Assembly (NCBI RefSeq): GCF_002966125.1
Contig: NZ_CP027062.1
Coordinates: 1,674,001-1,738,000, forward strand
Length of the DNA stretch: 64,000 nucleotides
Reading direction: 5' to 3'
Source of the DNA: Pukyongia salina
GTDB lineage: Bacteria > Bacteroidota > Bacteroidia > Flavobacteriales > Flavobacteriaceae
Position 1 is the first letter of the stretch, and each line of letters opens with the position of its first letter. This document shows, piece by piece, positions 16,190-26,200 of the stretch. The notes under the pieces are model-generated. The model worked only from the letters and a program-made list of their open reading frames with translations. It had not been told where the DNA came from and made no database searches. A program made the position numbers and the translations under genes.

Positions 16190-17499
16190 ACCATTTTAGC
16201 TTTTTTCACATTGAGTCGCAGAGCCAGAAAAGCGGCGATAGCAAAGAATGCACCGGCAAATAACATAGCGTTTATTGCATTGTTTCCTAGTAAATATTTA
16301 TAAATAGAACCAAAGCTTAAGGTTTGAATGAACATTGGGATTACGATCATCATATTGAGAATTCCCATGTAAACACCCCGTCTTTCCTGAGGAACTACCT
16401 TAGATACCATGGTATAGGGTATTCCCATCATAGCAGCCCAACCAATACCAAATAATATCATGGGTACCAATACCATATAAGGATCGGAGATATAAGGAAT
16501 GGTAAATAAGGCCAGTGCGGTACCTAGTAAGCTAATTGCATAGATCTTTTTCCCTCCAAAACGCAATGTTAATGGCACGAGGGCCAGGGCCACCAGAAGG
16601 GTAACCGTATTGTAGGTGAGACTCATTTTAGCCGCCTGGGAAGCTGCCTCGGAGGTGTTATACCCCATTGTTTTCATAAAAAGTGGCGTTGTAAACTGCC
16701 AGTATATAAACAAAGCATACCACTGGAAAAGATATACAGCGCCAATTTTCCACATAAACTTCGGCATTTCCTTTATGGCATCAACAATTTCCACAAATGG
16801 TTTCGCAATCCGTTTTCCTAGGGATAATCCCTTAAGCTGATTTATCTCCTCCATTTCCTCTTCAGATGGAGGGATCTCGGGTGTTTTAAGTACAGAATAT
16901 AAAATGGTGGTTAAAGACAGAAATGCCCCTATATAAAAAGAATAGTATAACCATTGCGGAATTGTACCCGCTTCTTCTACAGATGTTCCTCCAAAGAGAT
17001 ACTGAAATAACACGATAGAACCATTGGCAAGTAATATTCCGGCGCCTACAAAAAGGCTTTGCATCTGATATCCCAGGCTCAATTGTCTTTCGGGTAGTTT
17101 ATCTCCAACAAAAGCCCTGTACGGCTCCATCGCCATATTATTCCCTACATCGAGTATCCACAGCAAACCAACCGCAAACCATAATACCGGACTATGAGGA
17201 AACGCAAATAGACACAAACTTCCCATAAGGGCTCCGATCAAAAAATAAGGTTTTCGTCTTCCCCAGCGTGCCGACCAGGTTTTATCGCTCATAGCACCAA
17301 TGATTGGCTGCACGATCAAACCCGTTACCGGGCCTGCAATATTTAAAATAGGTAGCATATCTTCTGAAGCTCCCAGGTAAAGAAAGATGGGATTGATCGC
17401 TGTTTGTTGTAAGCCAAAACTATACTGAATTCCGAGGAATCCAACGTTCATATTTAGAATTTGCCAGAATGAAAGCCTCGGCTTGAATACAGTACCCAT
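16186..17499 (-). CDS. SLC45/GPH-type disaccharide:cation symporter
   Basis: A 437-residue 12-helix permease of the SLC45/sucrose-proton symporter type. Diagnostic features are the first helix with GIQYSFGLQQTAINPIFLYLGA and the cytoplasmic loop SDKTWSARWGRRKPYF after helix 2-3 (family RxGRRxP). An LDVGNNMAMEPYRAFVGD segment also matches. Relatives take up sucrose, maltose or maltodextrins. First gene of the lower minus-strand operon, preceded by 145 bp that contain a 14-bp palindrome. Together with the GH32, GH97 and trehalase genes it indicates cytoplasmic import of intact disaccharides. Confidence 0.87.
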   Translation of the reverse strand: MGTVFKPRLSFWQILNMNVGFLGIQYSFGLQQTAINPIFLYLGASEDMLPILNIAGPVTGLIVQPIIGAMSDKTWSARWGRRKPYFLIGALMGSLCLFAFPHSPVLWFAVGLLWILDVGNNMAMEPYRAFVGDKLPERQLSLGYQMQSLFVGAGILLANGSIVLFQYLFGGTSVEEAGTIPQWLYYSFYIGAFLSLTTILYSVLKTPEIPPSEEEMEEINQLKGLSLGKRIAKPFVEIVDAIKEMPKFMWKIGAVYLFQWYALFIYWQFTTPLFMKTMGYNTSEAASQAAKMSLTYNTVTLLVALALVPLTLRFGGKKIYAISLLGTALALFTIPYISDPYMVLVPMILFGIGWAAMMGIPYTMVSKVVPQERRGVYMGILNMMIVIPMFIQTLSFGSIYKYLLGNNAINAMLFAGAFFAIAAFLALRLNVKKAKMV

Positions 17500-17644
17500 A
17501 AATGAAGTATTAGCGTTTTAAACTGAAATGCTAAATTGATTATTTAGCCACTGTAATATCTGCAAATTTTAGCAAATTGCAGAACAACCTGTTAAATAAT
17601 TACCGAATCTGTAACGAAATCGTTATCGATATCAAGAGTACGGG
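17500..17644. promoter_or_regulatory. Intergenic region with 14-bp palindrome TAACGAAATCGTTA
   Basis: The 145-bp gap splits two same-strand gene sets and is the natural place for a promoter of the SLC45-MFS-trehalase-kinase-symporter operon. At 17612-17625 lies TAACGA-AA-TCGTTA, a perfect 6-bp inverted repeat with 2-bp centre, 113-126 bp before the permease start. Its half-site differs from the palindrome near the LacI gene, so a second regulator or a variant site is possible. No clear -7 box was found. Confidence 0.45.
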
Positions 17645-18844
17645 TTACAGCTGTAGGCTTAGCGCAAATTCGGGGTTGTTTAAAGCCGAATTCATGAACA
17701 CAATTCCCGAAGCTGTATAGCCCATTTCTGTTTTACCACCGGTATTGAAATCAACCGCATTGAAATACTCCTGGAAGTTCCAGTTTTCGGAAGCTGAAAC
17801 CATTTTTTCGAATTCCGAACAAATTTGGTCAACCTCCTCCTTTAATCCAATTTTACTTAATCCCAGACAGTAAAGTCCCATCCATACCGGCCAGATGCCT
17901 CCGTTGTGGAAATAGCCCGGATGATTTTTAAATTCGAACGAATAGTTACCAGCCAGTAAATTCCAGTCACTACTCTTACTAGTGATCATCGGCCAGAAAG
18001 CCGGGACAGCATGCCTTCCAACTTCACTGCTTAGTTGTGATAAAAAAGTTTTAGTTGTTTCTTTCTTATTCGGCTCGGACTCGAAGATTAGATGGGCCAG
18101 GGCATTACCGGCTGCATCAAATCTGAAGTCGTAAATACCCGGCAAAATAAAGGCTGAATAATGCATTATTTTATTTTCCAGCGCCTGGTTAAAGGCAGTA
18201 GTGTGGTACACAGTTCGAGGATCGGTATTATGGGTAGGCCAGAAATTCAAGCGGGTTTTTTCTACTAATTCGTCGTATTCGGTAAATGGTTCTCCGGTTA
18301 TCTTAATCCATAGTTTTTCTCCCCAAAGGCGGAGACAATTGTCATAAAGGGTATATCCGTGCACCGGGTACTCATCGGCCCAGTTACCACTTAAAGGAGT
18401 ATAGGTCCAGCCTCTGTCGTTAAACTCCACCGTGTTTAAAAAGATCCTGCATTTTTGAACAGCCGGTTGAAGTTCTATCCAGGTTTCATTGTCTTCAGTA
18501 GTTAAGAAATAAAGGCAACTACCTATGATAAACCAGGTATTGGCATCTATCCTTCCGGCCAGGCTTCCGAAGGAAATATCTTTAGAATCTCCGGGAAGAA
18601 CATTCGAGGGGATCATTCCCAGTTTGTGCTGCCCTCGGGATAGCGTGAGCAGTGAATTCTTTAACCCATTCAGAATTACCGGATCGTTCAATAATATGCC
18701 CGCGAGTCCACATACTATACTGTCGCGAGCCCAGATCCTTTTGTAGTTATCGGCTTCTATTGTGCTGGCCAGAATACCGTCATTAGTACAGAGCCGGTGG
18801 AGGAGGTTGACAGCATCATTATGTATGGCTGAATTATTTTTCAT
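17645..18844 (-). CDS. Cytoplasmic (alpha/alpha)6-barrel glycoside hydrolase, GH100/debranching-like
   Basis: A 399-residue protein without signal peptide. Motifs IWARDS (about residues 37-42), GRIDANTWF (98-106), and GNWADEYPVHGYTLYDN (from residue 153, acidic pair D156-E157) recall the catalytic barrel of neutral invertases (GH100) and of the GDE_C domain of glycogen debranching enzymes. I cannot decide between them. GH100 members split sucrose, which would suit an operon with disaccharide permeases. The coding region abuts the GH97 gene directly and its own start follows immediately after the GH97 stop. Confidence 0.65.
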   Translation of the reverse strand: MKNNSAIHNDAVNLLHRLCTNDGILASTIEADNYKRIWARDSIVCGLAGILLNDPVILNGLKNSLLTLSRGQHKLGMIPSNVLPGDSKDISFGSLAGRIDANTWFIIGSCLYFLTTEDNETWIELQPAVQKCRIFLNTVEFNDRGWTYTPLSGNWADEYPVHGYTLYDNCLRLWGEKLWIKITGEPFTEYDELVEKTRLNFWPTHNTDPRTVYHTTAFNQALENKIMHYSAFILPGIYDFRFDAAGNALAHLIFESEPNKKETTKTFLSQLSSEVGRHAVPAFWPMITSKSSDWNLLAGNYSFEFKNHPGYFHNGGIWPVWMGLYCLGLSKIGLKEEVDQICSEFEKMVSASENWNFQEYFNAVDFNTGGKTEMGYTASGIVFMNSALNNPEFALSLQL

Positions 18845-20980
18845 CTATTTTTTAATCAGGCTGATTGCGAATCCGCCACCGGGCGCAAGGTCGATGTCCA
18901 GTTTTTCTCCTTTTCTCACGTCCATTTTCTCGATTTTATAAGCTTCGGGATTGGTGTTATAGTGTGCCTCTGCTGCATCCTTATAAACGGTAGCTTCATA
19001 GACCGTGTCGTTATCCAGAAAATCGAAATTCACACTAAGTGTTCGATTGTTTTCATCGGTGACTCCTCCTACAAACCAATTCGCACTGCCTTTTTCTTTT
19101 CTTGCAATCACTACATAATCCCCTATTTCCCCATCGAGCACCTTAGAGGTTTCCCAATCTACACCTACATCGGTGATAAACTGAAAGGCAGGATGAATCT
19201 TCCCGTCGATCATATAATGTTCGGGTAGGTCGCAGGCCATTTGTATAGGGCTGTAAATCACCACGTAAAGGGCAAGTTGATGTGCGAGGGTAGTATTTAC
19301 CTGGTTGCTCTTTTTGTACTCGTCGAATTTAATATTAAACACGCCGGGGGTGAAATCGATAGGGCCGGAGAGCATGCGGGTAAAGGCTACCGTTGCGATA
19401 TGATCGGGTGGATTACCACCATCTGTGGCCCAGGCGTTGAATTCCTGACCTCTTAATCCTTCCCTTGATATTGCATTGGGGTATGTTCTTCGTTTACCTG
19501 TATCTTTTATTGGTTCGTGAGCATTGATGGCTATTTTCTTCGCGGCAGCTTCTTCCAGTACTTTTTGGTAGTGGTTCACCATCCATTGTCCATGGTGATA
19601 TTCTCCTTTTGGAATGATCTTTCCTACGTAGCCCGTCTTCACCGAATTCATACCATTTTCCTTCATGAAATTATACGCTACCTCCATTTGCTTTTCGTAG
19701 GTACGCGGGGCCGCTGAGGTTTCGTGATGCATGATCACTTCTACGCCTTTTTCCTTTGCATAGGCCATTACTTCGGCAAAGTTATAATCGGGGTAAGGGG
19801 TCATAAAATCGAACACGCCTTCTCTGTCTTCGGTATTGATCCATTGATCCCAACCGGTGTTCCAGCCTTCAACCAACAGGCCTTTAATACCATTGGCTGC
19901 AGCAAAATCAATATATTTCTTTGCATTTTCGGTAGTTGCTCCATGCCGGCTCGAGCCACGTTTTCCTTCTGTATACGTATTCATATCCTGAGTCCCTTCG
20001 AGATCCCAGGTAGATTTACCTATATGCATTTCCCACCAGATCCCCACATATTTCATAGGGGTGAAATAGCTCACATCTCCAATGGCATTTGGATCATTGA
20101 GGTTTAAAAGTAGGTTGGATTCTAATAGATCTCCTACACGCTCCGCGATCTGAATGGTACGCCAGGGCGTGTTAAAAGGAAGGCTAACTTTTGCCTTACC
20201 ACCCAATCTTTCCGAACCAACCAATTCACTTTGCATTTTCAAATTGTTGGGATCTACCTTCAAGGTCATTCCTGCATAATTGGTGAGATCGGCTTCGTGA
20301 AAACTAAGATATAGTCCTGTGTTACTTTTCATGGTCACGGGCGTATTTACTGCATTTTCGGGAATATAGGTCGCGTTGAGATTAGGGTGATCTCTTTTCG
20401 AAATGGCGTCAATTTCAGAAAATGAAGTCTCGTTGTATAAATGTTCGTAGATATCCCAGTCGCCTGGTATCCACCATACTTTATGATCGCCGGTTAGGTT
20501 GAATTCTGTGTTTTCGTCTGTAATAAGTATTTCAGTTACACCTTCCATTGTGGGGATCTCATACCGAAATCCTAAACCGTCGTTATAAACCCTGAAACAG
20601 ATATTGAGGTTACGCCCCAACTCACCTTTCTCTTTGAGATTAAATGTTAGTTCATTGTAATTGTCCTTTACAATGGTTTGCTCCCCCCAAGGCATTTCCC
20701 AGCTAGTATCTATGGTTCGCATACTGGAAGAGAGTAGTTCGAAGTCGTCTTTGAGCGAAGGGATATCTTTAAAATCGAAACTCATAAACGAAGTGTCTAT
20801 CACCTTTTCGTTTTTGTGAGTTACTATATATGCCGGTAGTCCGCTTTCAGATAAAATAAAATTAACTTCTATATTTCCGTTAGGTGAAGTTACCGAGGTA
20901 GTCATTTGATCTGACGAGCAACTAAAGAAAACAGCCGATAGAGCGATCGAACATATTAACGTGAAAAAAGTTCTTTTCAT
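18845..20980 (-). CDS. GH97 inverting alpha-glucosidase, SusB type, lipoprotein
   Basis: A 711-residue exported enzyme with lipobox FFSC (Cys21). The catalytic set of Bacteroides SusB is reproduced at constant offset. E420 in MHHET, E489 in INAHEP and E513 in LRGQEF lie 19 positions before SusB E439, E508 and E532, the inverting-type glutamates that also bind calcium. This separates it from the retaining alpha-galactosidase branch, which uses Asp. It would release glucose from alpha-glucosides at the cell envelope. It lies 10 bp after the GyrI-like gene and directly abuts the next hydrolase gene. Confidence 0.93.
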   Translation of the reverse strand: MKRTFFTLICSIALSAVFFSCSSDQMTTSVTSPNGNIEVNFILSESGLPAYIVTHKNEKVIDTSFMSFDFKDIPSLKDDFELLSSSMRTIDTSWEMPWGEQTIVKDNYNELTFNLKEKGELGRNLNICFRVYNDGLGFRYEIPTMEGVTEILITDENTEFNLTGDHKVWWIPGDWDIYEHLYNETSFSEIDAISKRDHPNLNATYIPENAVNTPVTMKSNTGLYLSFHEADLTNYAGMTLKVDPNNLKMQSELVGSERLGGKAKVSLPFNTPWRTIQIAERVGDLLESNLLLNLNDPNAIGDVSYFTPMKYVGIWWEMHIGKSTWDLEGTQDMNTYTEGKRGSSRHGATTENAKKYIDFAAANGIKGLLVEGWNTGWDQWINTEDREGVFDFMTPYPDYNFAEVMAYAKEKGVEVIMHHETSAAPRTYEKQMEVAYNFMKENGMNSVKTGYVGKIIPKGEYHHGQWMVNHYQKVLEEAAAKKIAINAHEPIKDTGKRRTYPNAISREGLRGQEFNAWATDGGNPPDHIATVAFTRMLSGPIDFTPGVFNIKFDEYKKSNQVNTTLAHQLALYVVIYSPIQMACDLPEHYMIDGKIHPAFQFITDVGVDWETSKVLDGEIGDYVVIARKEKGSANWFVGGVTDENNRTLSVNFDFLDNDTVYEATVYKDAAEAHYNTNPEAYKIEKMDVRKGEKLDIDLAPGGGFAISLIKK

Positions 20981-20990
20981 AACAATAGGG

Positions 20991-21893
20991 TTAATCTTTT
21001 AAAGGTAAGAAAACCTGTGCTTTCCAGGTAAGAGGATCGCCCCCGGCGTGGGGGTCGTTTTGGTAAATTTCAAGCGGTTTTGGCTTCACATCGATACTAT
21101 TTTCATTGGCGTGATCCAGGAGATAGTACCAGGCAACCTCCGAATCGCGATAATTTCCGTTGAATTCGGCTTTGATTCCTTCAACCGTTTCGGTAGTTTT
21201 AAGAAGAACTGAGGGATGCGGTGGTATCGAATCCATCGGTTTGATAGGAAAACAAAAATCGAAACTTATCATTTCCTGTTCTTCATCCCATTCGGTTACC
21301 TGAAGAAAGGGGTCGCCGGTCAATTCGATCTCATTTCCTTTTATGTATTCCATGATCAGGGCGATACCTTGTAACATGGCAGGAGCTTTATCGTTTATTG
21401 AAGAACGCAGGGGTAGATAGGCGCAATATTTTTGCTGAATTGTGGTATCGGAGATACTGTGAACCCTGTAAGTTGAGGCTATTAATTTTTGCGCCTCGGC
21501 CACATCCTTTACGTTTTTTATACTCCTTTGAACAAAATCGTTGGCACCAAAAGGTACGCTTAGCTGCTGCATGAATTTGTTTCTGGTGTCACTAATAAAG
21601 GCGGTAATTTTGGTGCCACCATCCGGGTTTCTTTTCAATTTCCATTTATAAACGAAGGAAGAATCTCCGTAGTTCAGGCTTTGTACTATTTCCGAATATT
21701 TTTGCTTTTCGATCAACGATATCTCTTCGTTGTCACGCTTGTACGAATCCCAATCCAGGATATGTTCGAACATAACCGCCGGGGGTTCATTTGTGTTAAA
21801 CGAAACCTGATATTGATAATCCTTCAGAAGAAAATACCAAATCCCAATACCTATAATACCAATTCCCAGGAACCACTTTAGCCAGCGATTCAT
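20991..21893 (-). CDS. Membrane-anchored SRPBCC/GyrI-like domain protein
   Basis: A 300-residue protein with one N-terminal transmembrane anchor (about residues 5-24). A polar region to about residue 150 follows, resembling the ligand-binding SRPBCC fold. The C-terminal half resembles GyrI/AraC-effector-binding domains, including the closing motif WKAQVFLPLK. It has no DNA-binding domain. GyrI-like domains bind small hydrophobic or toxic molecules. It is 1 bp from the haloperoxidase-like gene and 10 bp from GH97, so it is part of that transcript. Its ligand and role are unknown. Confidence 0.65.
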   Translation of the reverse strand: MNRWLKWFLGIGIIGIGIWYFLLKDYQYQVSFNTNEPPAVMFEHILDWDSYKRDNEEISLIEKQKYSEIVQSLNYGDSSFVYKWKLKRNPDGGTKITAFISDTRNKFMQQLSVPFGANDFVQRSIKNVKDVAEAQKLIASTYRVHSISDTTIQQKYCAYLPLRSSINDKAPAMLQGIALIMEYIKGNEIELTGDPFLQVTEWDEEQEMISFDFCFPIKPMDSIPPHPSVLLKTTETVEGIKAEFNGNYRDSEVAWYYLLDHANENSIDVKPKPLEIYQNDPHAGGDPLTWKAQVFLPLKD

Positions 21894-21894
21894 A

Positions 21895-23265
21895 CTATTG
21901 TTTCATTTGAAGGTTGTCGATCACCCATTGTCCAACCTGCCGGCCCTGGGTTAATCCTTCGTCGATTGCTGCGCGATAATGAATACCTCCGTACAATCGA
22001 CTTACTGCGGCTTCTTCCGCAGCCTTATTAAAGGAATCGAAACCGCGAACAGGGAGTCCGAATGGTAATTCGGTGTCGTCCATAAAACTAAAATTATCCC
22101 CAAAGATATCGGTTAAAACAGTTGAAGCTGCTCCAGAAACAACCGAATGGCCGCTTACATATTCGGGAAAGGGAGGTGTTTGTAATATGGGTTTCCAGTT
22201 TTCGTCTATATGTTGGTTGATCAACGTTTCGGGTCTGATTAGATTGGATCTGTATTTTTCATCCCAACAACTAATAAACGCGTCGAACATCGCTATCGAA
22301 CTCTTCGTATAGGCATAGACGGTCTCGTTGAAATTAGCTTCTGTATCCTTACATGCGATCTCTGTGATACCCATCCAGTGTGCTCCCGGGGTTATCTTTT
22401 TAGTGGCGAACATCAGGTGGCCACGGGTAACAGATACATAGGGATTGCAGTCCCAGAATTGTGCGATCTCCACTTCTTCAGATTCGTCACCTTTTTTGGT
22501 AATATCTTCGCTTACATCGTAAACTTCCTTTAACTCCTTAAAGAAGTCGCTGTTCTTTTCCAGGGAGAATGGTGGTGGAGGCTCTGGTTTAAATTGTGAA
22601 GCAGAGTCCAGCACCAATGGCCTGATCTTATTCCAGTGAGGTTCGATTCCGTCCATATAGGCAGGTGGTGTGGGCTGCCATCTTGCCGGATCATCGATGT
22701 CTACCGTAAATTTAGACATGGTACGGGTTTGCTTATAGTTGTCTTTTCCTATCCATTCCTTCATATGCTCTACAACTTCCATAGCATAATTCATGGAGGC
22801 ATCGAACTGAGGTTTGTTCTTCTCACTCCACATATCATATAAACTGTCGCTGTAGGCAGTCATCTTCTCTTCCGAGAACACCAGGCTTTTGCTAAGATCC
22901 ATATGGGCTATCATCGCTGCCATGGAGTAATTAACCAACGAATCTGCTGCTGTTGGGATCTCGGTAAGATCGGTAACTTGTCCTGCAAGACTTTTATAAG
23001 TTGGATCGTTTTGAGCAATGATCTCAAAAGCGGCAATATTAGGATAGGCATATATCCTGCTCGCTTGAGGTGGTGAAAAAATGTCATGGATCATGATCTC
23101 GGTTACACGATCAACTGCGTTTTGGAAGTCTTTAGCGCTAATTTCAACATGCTGAAGATCGGCCGTACTAACTTTCGAAGGGTCTTGTTTGCAGGAATTC
23201 AGAAAAAATAAGACCAGAAGGAAGGCAAATACTCGAATAGGGATTATTTTATCGTTTAATTTCAT
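21895..23265 (-). CDS. Vanadium-dependent haloperoxidase / PAP2-type lipoprotein
   Basis: About 456 residues from the ATG at 23265, preferred over ATG 23283 because it begins a compact lipoprotein signal ending FFLNSC. The complete vanadate/phosphate-binding signature of the haloperoxidase-acid phosphatase superfamily is present (numbering from this start). It consists of K337-x6-R344-P, then SGH 371-373, then SR423-x5-H429. Family members oxidise halides with peroxide, or dephosphorylate; the halide, if any, cannot be told from sequence. The 5' end overlaps the last FG-GAP gene by 17 bp and the 3' end is 1 bp from the GyrI-like gene. Confidence 0.85.
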   Translation of the reverse strand: MKLNDKIIPIRVFAFLLVLFFLNSCKQDPSKVSTADLQHVEISAKDFQNAVDRVTEIMIHDIFSPPQASRIYAYPNIAAFEIIAQNDPTYKSLAGQVTDLTEIPTAADSLVNYSMAAMIAHMDLSKSLVFSEEKMTAYSDSLYDMWSEKNKPQFDASMNYAMEVVEHMKEWIGKDNYKQTRTMSKFTVDIDDPARWQPTPPAYMDGIEPHWNKIRPLVLDSASQFKPEPPPPFSLEKNSDFFKELKEVYDVSEDITKKGDESEEVEIAQFWDCNPYVSVTRGHLMFATKKITPGAHWMGITEIACKDTEANFNETVYAYTKSSIAMFDAFISCWDEKYRSNLIRPETLINQHIDENWKPILQTPPFPEYVSGHSVVSGAASTVLTDIFGDNFSFMDDTELPFGLPVRGFDSFNKAAEEAAVSRLYGGIHYRAAIDEGLTQGRQVGQWVIDNLQMKQ

Positions 23266-26200
23266 AGAGAACAGCATTGTCATTATTGTTTAATACCAGT
23301 AAATAAGGTTTGTCGTTATGTTGTATCACTTTCAGATGTCGCACCGAACGCATCGACATGTCCAGTCCGAGGGAATTTGAGAGTGAAATATTTTGTTCAG
23401 ATCGTATCAACGCCCCGGGAAAACCATCATAACGTCCGTGAAACGGAATTACGCCAAAATAGTTTCCTCCTGCCAGTACACTTTCATTACCGTCTCCATA
23501 AAAATCGAAACTTTCGAAGGCGGTGATCGGTGCTGTTTGTAACATTTCCGGAAACGCAGTAAAAGTAAAGCTATTGTTGTTATTTCGCAAGAATCCAGAG
23601 GCTAGTGTACTTACTTCAAACCTTTTAGCTTTCGATAATGCTTCTTCCCCAAAGATCTCTGTCATAGTCTTCCCTGCAAATGATCTGAAGGTGGTAAATT
23701 TTTTCCGAAGAAAATTCATTTGAGCAGATAATTCGTTTAAACCCATTAAGGGATAATAGTCTCCATTCTTGTAGGTTGCTAACACGGTTTCGGTAGTTCC
23801 ATTATCATCAAAATCATCGTAGTACATGACCATAGGAAACTCCCCAGACGCGGTGAACTTTGAGTTCAGTCCCCAATTTCCAAGAAGATAATCTGTGTCC
23901 CCATCCTTATCAATATCGTAAGGAATAATAGCCTGCCACAAGCCCTTGGGTAATTCTTTTGGCAGGTCGACTTCCTCGAGTTTATTTCCTGAGTTCTTAA
24001 AAAATCTGGGTGCCATCCATTCTCCAACCACAATGAGATCGGTTTTTCCATCCTTATTAAAATCGTCCCAGACAGCACTTGTCACCATTCCTAAAGCGCC
24101 AAGCGCCTGTTCGGTTCCGTTAGGAAATATCACCCTGGAATCTGGGATGTTTCCAAAATCATACCTGGTTGTATAGCCCCCAATAAATTTTAATACTTCG
24201 CCGGTGGAAGTAAAACCGTCGATATAGCGCATGCTGTTATTTCGATTAGTAGTGCGATCCGGCCGGACAGCAACACTATCTGGTAGCACTGTTTTACTGA
24301 AACCGTCTTCATTTTGCAGGAACCCAATGGCGTTATTTTGAGACGTAGCCCGTATGATTATATCTGTTAATGAGTCCTTGTTTAAATCGGTCATTTCCAT
24401 ATACGGACCTCTGTCTGAAACCTGGTAGGGAATTAGTTTCTGGTAATCGAAATCGGTTTGTCTACCTCCGTCATGTTTATAATCTATGCCTAGATTTCCT
24501 TCCAGTTTACTAAACAATCGATCCTTTTCCGGATTTAGATATTGATAGGCAGTGGTATTTGTAGGTGTGATTGTGAGGGTCTTATTGGTTTCTACTGCTG
24601 AAATGAGCTGATAGGTTTTATCGGGCCAGATGATCTTTAAAGAATCGATAGTGGTTTCATTTCCAAAGCCAAAGTGGATCATCGGTTCGCTGGAAGCCTG
24701 CCATCCCTTACAAGGGAAGAGCTCTTTGTACCGAACGACCCCCTTGTTCCAGGCTTCGACCTTAGTGCCTATTCCGAAGGGATTACCTCCCGTATACTTA
24801 AACCTGACCTTAAGAAAGCTTGCTTTATCGTTAGTGTTGTTTATATAGATTCCCGCAGCTTCATTAATGTTATTGGTGACAATATCCAGGTCGCCATCTC
24901 CATCCAGATCACCAATAGCGGTGGCACCCGAAACAGTTGGATTTCGAGGGATCCATTCTTCACTCATATCGGTGAAACCAAGTGCTGCGTCCCCTTTGAA
25001 AATGTAATTGGGTACTGCACCGGAGGGCATCATATCTAAGGCTTTCTGGTCCATTAGTTTTGTCTCGACCATACTCTTTTTTATCTCCTCACTGGAAACA
25101 AAACGAATAAAGTCCAGGTCGTTGGGGCGTTTCGGGATACCATTCGAAATAAAAAGATCATCTTCTCCATCCTGGTCATAATCGCCAAAAAGTGCGCTCC
25201 AACTCCAATCGGTTGCCGCTATCCCGCTTAATAGAGCTGTTTCTGTGAAGGGGCCGGCACCCTGGTTTATATAGAGCATATTACGGGTATACTGATAATG
25301 GTATCCAAATTGTTTGGTTCGCATTTCCAGCGTTTGGTAGGTATCATCGCCCTCCGAGGTCTTTAAAACTATCTCGTCTTCTGGAGACATATCCAGGGAG
25401 ATGAGATCCGGCCGCCCATCGTGATTAATATCTGCAACATCATTTCCCATCGAAAATCGGGAGGTATGTCCAAAATAAGTTCGTAAACTCTCGGTAAAGG
25501 AACCATCACCATTATTGAGATAGAAATAGTCGTCTTCGTGAAAATCGTTGCCCACGTAGATATCGGGATACCCATCTTTATTAAAGTCGGCTATGGCCAC
25601 CCCCAGGCCATAGGCATTGATACCACCATAGATACCAGCTTCTTCGCTAACATCTGTAAAGATGTCGCCGTCGTTTCGCATAAGCCGGTCGCCCGTCATT
25701 GCGTTGCGCTTATAACGAAGTTGCACCCGTCCAAAGGACTCCTCGGTGTGCACGGCATGGTTTAAAAGATATACATCCAGGTCGCCGTCCAGGTCGTAAT
25801 CGAAGAAGGCGGCAGTAGTGCCGTATGATGCCAGGTCGAGACCGTAACTGGCAGCGCTTTCTGTGAAAGTATTATCTCCGTTATTGATAAACAGCTCATT
25901 ACGGCCTTTAAAACCGTTTATATCTACTACGGTGGTTACATAGATATCCAGCCATCCGTCTCCGTTTACATCGGCCATGACTGCACCGGTATTCCAGGTA
26001 CTATTTCCTTCTACACCAGCAGAAGTTGTAATGTCTTCAAATTTCAGATTTCCTTTGTTGAGGTAAAGTTTGTTCTTTTTCTGATTTGCTGAAAAGTAAA
26101 GATCCGGTAGACCGTCGTTGTTTATATCACCCATCGCCAGGCCGCCGCCATTGTAAAAATAGAGGTAGTCCAGGATGTTAAGTGAGTCATTTTCGGTTAT

